Origin: Gloeomargarita sp. SRBZ-1_bins_9 | GTDB lineage: Bacteria > Cyanobacteriota > Cyanobacteriia > Gloeomargaritales > Gloeomargaritaceae | Direction of reading: 5' to 3' | Length of the DNA stretch: 64,000 bases | Assembly (NCBI GenBank): GCA_039794565.1 | Contig: JAUQVX010000001.1 | Location: 248,001 to 312,000, forward strand | Part shown: positions 61,015 through 64,000 of the stretch, piece after piece | Numbering within the stretch: position 1 is the stretch's first letter | Layout of the letters: each line of letters begins with the position of its first letter | The notes under the pieces: model-generated | The model's database searches: none | The model's input: the letters and a program-made list of their open reading frames with translations, nothing else | Told to the model about the DNA's origin: nothing | Program-made: the position numbers and the translations under genes

Positions 61015-62310
61015 ATGACAGCAGTGGATCACCATTGGTTGCGCCTGGGAGTGGGCCTTTTGATGCTGGGATGGGCACCGGCCCCGGCCCAGGTCCCCCT
61101 CGACAACAATCCCAAGGCCATCCTGGATGAAGCCTGGCAGATTATCAACACCCACTATGTGGACCCCCAGTTCAACCGCGTCAACTGGCAACAGGTGCGC
61201 CAGACCCTACTCGGTCGGGAGTACACCTCCCGGTCCCAAGCCTACGCGGCGCTGCGAGCCGAGATTGCCAAATTGGGGGACCCCTACACTCGTTTTCTCG
61301 ACCCCCAGGAATTTCAAGCCCTGGTCAACCAAACCGCCGGTGAGTTTTCCGGGGTGGGGGTGCGCCTGCGGCTGGAGGACGACCAGGACCCCCCCCGCCT
61401 GACGATTGCCGATGTCATCGCCGATTCTCCCGCCGCCCAAGCCGGCATTCGCCCGGGGGATGAGCTGGTCTCCATTGCCGGGCGCAGCACCCGGGGCATG
61501 ACCCTGGAGGACGCCAGCCGCCTGCTGCGGGGACCCGCCGGTACCGTTTTGCGCCTGGAAATTCGCCGGCCCGGCGATCTGGAAACCCTACCCCTGCAAC
61601 TCACCCGCGCCTGGATCGAAACGCAAGTGGTGGATTATGCCCTCAAGCGGGAACAGGGACGGGCCATCGGCCTGATTCGGTTGCAGGGATTTAATGCCCA
61701 CGCCGCCGAACAGATGCGCCAGGCCCTCCAGTCGCTCCAGCAACAGGGCGCCCAGGCCTATATCTTGGATTTGCGGGGCAACCCGGGTGGTTTGCTCAGC
61801 GCCAGTATCGAAATCGCCCGCCTGTGGCTGCCCCAGGGACGCATTGTGAGTACGGTGGGGCGGCAGGGGGAACGGGAGGTCTTTGAGGCCAACCGCACTG
61901 CCTTGGTGGAGGAACCCCTCGCTATTTTGGTGGACCACCGTTCCGCCAGCGCCAGCGAAATTGTTGCCGGAGCGCTCCAGGACCACAAACGGGCCGTGGT
62001 CATCGGCACCCCCACCTTTGGCAAGGGCGTGGTGCAGGCAGTCCACCGGCTCAGCGACGGGTCCGGGTTAACGGTAACAGTCGCCCACTACTACACGCCT
62101 TCCGGCCGGGACATCACCCGCAAGGGTATCCATCCCAATCTGGTGGTCGAGATGAGCCGGGCGGAACGGCAATCCTTACCCCAGCGCTCTGCCGATGTGA
62201 CGACCCGCCGAGACCCGGTTTATGCACGGGCAGTGGAGTGGTTAAGCCAGGTCTTGGCCAACCGCCGTAGCCGGGGGAACCATAGTCGCGCACCCCTCCC
62301 CCGCAGTTAA
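61015..62310 (+). CDS. ctpA: carboxyl-terminal processing protease CtpA
   Basis: 431 residues. A signal peptide (about residues 1-25, ending APAPAQ) directs it to the lumen or periplasm. The PDZ domain (about 115-200: [30 protein letters not shown]) is followed by the S41 peptidase domain with catalytic Ser312 ([12 protein letters not shown]) and Lys337 (TFGKGVVQA), 25 residues apart as in D1 proteases. CtpA trims the C-terminus of pre-D1 so that the manganese cluster can assemble; CtpB/C-type paralogues exist, so the exact type is not certain. The TAA shares the TTAA palindrome with convergent psb28. Confidence 0.9.
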   Translation: MTAVDHHWLRLGVGLLMLGWAPAPAQVPLDNNPKAILDEAWQIINTHYVDPQFNRVNWQQVRQTLLGREYTSRSQAYAALRAEIAKLGDPYTRFLDPQEFQALVNQTAGEFSGVGVRLRLEDDQDPPRLTIADVIADSPAAQAGIRPGDELVSIAGRSTRGMTLEDASRLLRGPAGTVLRLEIRRPGDLETLPLQLTRAWIETQVVDYALKREQGRAIGLIRLQGFNAHAAEQMRQALQSLQQQGAQAYILDLRGNPGGLLSASIEIARLWLPQGRIVSTVGRQGEREVFEANRTALVEEPLAILVDHRSASASEIVAGALQDHKRAVVIGTPTFGKGVVQAVHRLSDGSGLTVTVAHYYTPSGRDITRKGIHPNLVVEMSRAERQSLPQRSADVTTRRDPVYARAVEWLSQVLANRRSRGNHSRAPLPRS

Positions 62311-62648
62311 GCCTTGGTAAACTCCAAGCCCATTTGTCGGGCGTAACGGTCCATAAAGCGCATAAACCGCTCCCACTCCTCCGGCGAGCGCATGATATAG
62401 CGGGCTTCGATGGCATGGGGTTTACCGTTGCGGAACTTGGCGTTGACCTCCCGTGTCACCAGCTCCCCTTCCTCATCCACCAGGTACATCCCGGTGATCT
62501 CGCCGAGACCGGCCTCTGACCGTTCCAGGACTTTGGGCTGCTCAAACCGGAAACGGGCTGTGCCGTTGGTTGCATCCCGGGAACGGGTGAGATAGACCTC
62601 GGGAACGGTTTCCTCGTCCACGCCGCGGATAAATTGAATGGATGCCAT
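62307..62648 (-). CDS. psb28: photosystem II assembly protein Psb28
   Basis: 113 residues, the family length. Psb28 binds the CP47 pre-complex during photosystem II assembly and repair. The start [52 protein letters not shown] and [20 protein letters not shown] are typical. The ATG at 62648 was preferred to a GTG at 62654. It faces ctpA convergently; both proteins serve photosystem II biogenesis. Confidence 0.95.
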   Translation of the reverse strand: MASIQFIRGVDEETVPEVYLTRSRDATNGTARFRFEQPKVLERSEAGLGEITGMYLVDEEGELVTREVNAKFRNGKPHAIEARYIMRSPEEWERFMRFMDRYARQMGLEFTKA

Positions 62649-62672
62649 AGCCACCTACCATTAACCGTTGGT

Positions 62673-63149
62673 CTAGCTTAGCGCGTTTCGTCTGGGTAAG
62701 ACCACTAGGTAACGGTCCGGTTCCTGGCCGCGGCTGAGGGTTTCCAGGTCGGGGTACTGCTGAAATAGGGTGTGCACCTGCCGCCGCTCCGCTGCCGAGA
62801 GATGGGGAATGGCCACCTCCTTGCCCGTCGCCCGTACCTGTTCCGCGATCCGGGCCACCAGGGCCGCCAGCTCCTTCTCCCGCTTGGCCCGGTAACCTGC
62901 CAACTCCAGCGTGAAGGGAAACTGCTCCTCCGGGGGCAAGTGCAGGTTCAGGTTCACGTTGGCCAGGTATTGTAGGGCATCCAGCACGGCCCCCTGGGGT
63001 CCCAACAGGATAGGGATGTGCGCCGGGTCCTGGGGTTCAATCACCAACCACTGCCGCTGGGGGTCTATCCGCACCACCGCCTGAATTCGCGCCATGGCAA
63101 AAATGGCCTGTAGCCACTGCTGCCCCCGCGTCAACTGATCTGCTGACAT
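62673..63149 (-). CDS. Jag-like KH/R3H RNA-binding protein
   Basis: 158 residues. A KH-like region (about residues 20-75: VRIDPQRQWLVIEPQDPAHI, LLGPQGAVLDALQYLANVNL) is followed by an R3H domain (ERRQVHTLFQQYPDLET, with the R-x3-H pattern near residue 121). This is the Jag/KhpB architecture. The family binds RNA and in other bacteria affects cell envelope growth or ribosome function. In cyanobacteria it usually lies downstream of yidC, which is not present here. psb28 follows on the same strand after 24 bases. Confidence 0.82.
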   Translation of the reverse strand: MSADQLTRGQQWLQAIFAMARIQAVVRIDPQRQWLVIEPQDPAHIPILLGPQGAVLDALQYLANVNLNLHLPPEEQFPFTLELAGYRAKREKELAALVARIAEQVRATGKEVAIPHLSAAERRQVHTLFQQYPDLETLSRGQEPDRYLVVLPRRNALS

Positions 63150-63258
63150 CCTTGCCGTTATCCTTATGCACCTTCCTTGTCCATTATGCCCATGGGCCTA
63201 CCCCTTGGCTTAAGAAACCCTTAAAGATGGGTCATGCCGGAGGTGACTTATGGTCAAA

Positions 63259-63286
63259 TAAAAGCCGTTTTGTGGGACAAACGGCT
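63259..63286 (-). terminator. terminator for the right-edge glycosyltransferase gene
   Basis: On the minus strand AGCCGTTTGTCCCACAAAACGGCT forms a ten-pair stem (one bulged base) followed by TTTTATTTG. It lies about 130 bases beyond the stop of the minus-strand glycosyltransferase gene. Its position means a terminated transcript would be antisense to all of the small zinc-ribbon gene. Confidence 0.55.
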
Positions 63287-63406
63287 GCTATTACGTGACA
63301 CATTTCCCCAAAGATTTATTGAGACCGACCACAAACCCATTAGATTTGTTTATGATGGGGATCAAGAATAAACGTTAATAAACCCGTTTTGAGAGGATTA
63401 CCCAAA

Positions 63407-63577
63407 ATGCAATCAGGCGTTATTCGTTGTCCCAATTGTGGTCAGTATGCCCAGCGTTTTCTCCACAGGGAATCGGGTTGGCTGGAAACCCAATGTCCCC
63501 ATTGTGATTACCTAATGGTGCAACATCCCCACAGTGGCCAGGTGATCGAAGCCTATGCCCCCGGCCTGTACCCCTGA
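63407..63577 (+). CDS. small zinc-ribbon protein
   Basis: 56 residues. Two CPxC knuckles (CPNC at about residues 8-11 and CPHC at about 30-33) make a zinc ribbon, followed by the conserved ending YLMVQHPHSGQVIEAYAPGLYP. I recall very similar 55-65 residue proteins across cyanobacteria, often mis-annotated as a PriA helicase fragment; no function is known. A TATGAT -10-like element (63351-63356) lies upstream, and GAGAGGAT precedes the ATG. It overlaps the end of the opposite-strand glycosyltransferase gene. Confidence 0.8.
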   Translation: MQSGVIRCPNCGQYAQRFLHRESGWLETQCPHCDYLMVQHPHSGQVIEAYAPGLYP

Positions 63578-64000
63578 CCAACGCCCGCAACAGCCAGCCC
63601 AGGGAACGCCATTCTCCTGGCACCTGTTGTTCCTGCCACTGGCCGGGTCGGCAAAACAGCAGGGGAATCAACTGCCGTTCCTGCTCCAGGGTGAGATGGG
63701 TCCAGGTCAGTTGCAGCTGTTGGTGGGGCTGGGGTTGCACGTGGGCGGTCAAGGTTAATCCGACTTCCGGAAGATGGACGGTCACCAGCCCAGCAGTCAA
63801 CCCTCCCTGGGTCAGAGTCACCACCGCCCCGAGTTCTGAGACCTGTTTGCTAACTCCCCAAGCGACCGTCGTCCCCTGGCGTAATTGCACCAGTTGTCTG
63901 AGGCTGAACCAGGGATAGGGGGAGGGACGGGGGGCATCCACCAGGGCCAGACAGGCCAGGCAGAGCATGAGCAGTTGGTAAAGACTTCCCAGCCAAACCC
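63420..64000 (-). CDS. C-terminus of a cellulose-synthase-like glycosyltransferase with PilZ-type domain (cut by window edge)
   Basis: The frame runs from the right edge to the stop at 63420, 193 codons including the stop. It holds the end of a hydrophobic segment (VWLGSLYQLLMLCLACLALV), a beta-rich domain of PilZ-like character (FSLRQLVQLRQGTTVAWGVS, GLTAGLVTVHLPEVGLTLTA) and the block LIPLLFCRPGQWQEQQVPGE plus LGWLLRALVRG. I recognise these from cyanobacterial GT2 cellulose synthase-like proteins regulated by c-di-GMP. The last ~50 residues are read antisense to the zinc-ribbon gene and look unlike the family, probably a run-on past a lost stop near 63575. Confidence 0.62.
   Translation of the reverse strand, partial: VWLGSLYQLLMLCLACLALVDAPRPSPYPWFSLRQLVQLRQGTTVAWGVSKQVSELGAVVTLTQGGLTAGLVTVHLPEVGLTLTAHVQPQPHQQLQLTWTHLTLEQERQLIPLLFCRPGQWQEQQVPGEWRSLGWLLRALVRGTGRGHRLRSPGHCGDVAPLGNHNGDIGFPANPIPCGENAGHTDHNWDNE

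Overview
This window is a stretch of cyanobacterial chromosome. It carries photosystem I (psaA-psaB), photosystem II proteins (psbV, psbV2, psb28, a CtpA-type protease), a phycocyanin rod cluster (cpcB-cpcA-cpcC, with cpcG divergent), Form I RuBisCO in the order rbcL-rbcX-rbcS, cyanophycin genes (cphB-cphA) and Ycf/DUF families typical of cyanobacteria. It is GC-rich with very compact gene packing, and I saw only one perfect HIP1 octamer. The psbV/psbV2 tandem is known from Thermosynechococcus and relatives, so a thermophilic or hot-spring unicellular lineage is possible, but I cannot name the genus. I found no rRNA, tRNA, CRISPR array, intact insertion sequence or prophage.

Layout. 0-5 kb: cytochrome c biogenesis (ccsA, cut by the left edge) with a GTPase, a secreted TPR protein, the small redox regulator pedR, hisG, ycf20 and secF. 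5-8.5 kb: phycobilisome rod genes. 8.5-11.4 kb: a translationally coupled nadD-nrtR-nadE operon, meaning NAD synthesis with its own regulator. 12-17 kb: psaA-psaB with an RpaB-type HLR1 site upstream. 17-29 kb: housekeeping genes (lepB, a GH57 branching enzyme, accD, psbV-psbV2, grxD, gcvT-gcvH, crtE, bestrophin, a phosphodiester-glycosidase-like protein) and a decayed marC gene. 29.9-38 kb: a tightly coupled run of GNAT, alpha/beta hydrolase, VanX-like dipeptidase, cyanophycinase, cyanophycin synthetase and DNA polymerase I. 38-45 kb: rubrerythrin, an S4 protein, two pentapeptide-repeat proteins, purS-purQ and devB-devC. 45-47.4 kb: the RuBisCO operon. 47.7-51.7 kb: comF, two orphan binding-protein lipoproteins and pyrF. 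52-59 kb: a complete five-gene Pil/Pix-type chemosensory operon. 59-64 kb: a stand-alone C-terminal half of CobN, a coiled-coil protein, ctpA, psb28, a Jag-like RNA-binding protein, a tiny zinc-ribbon protein and the C-terminus of a glycosyltransferase cut by the right edge.

The most interesting points are: the nadD-nrtR-nadE operon with a regulator whose Nudix box has decayed; the six-gene cyanophycin run that includes an unexplained VanX-like peptidase; the half-length CobN; a PsbV2 with a cysteine where PsbV has its distal heme histidine; three convergent gene pairs that share a palindromic stop tetranucleotide; and two decayed loci (marC and a TPR gene). Functions are inferred from sequence features alone. 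No database search was run.
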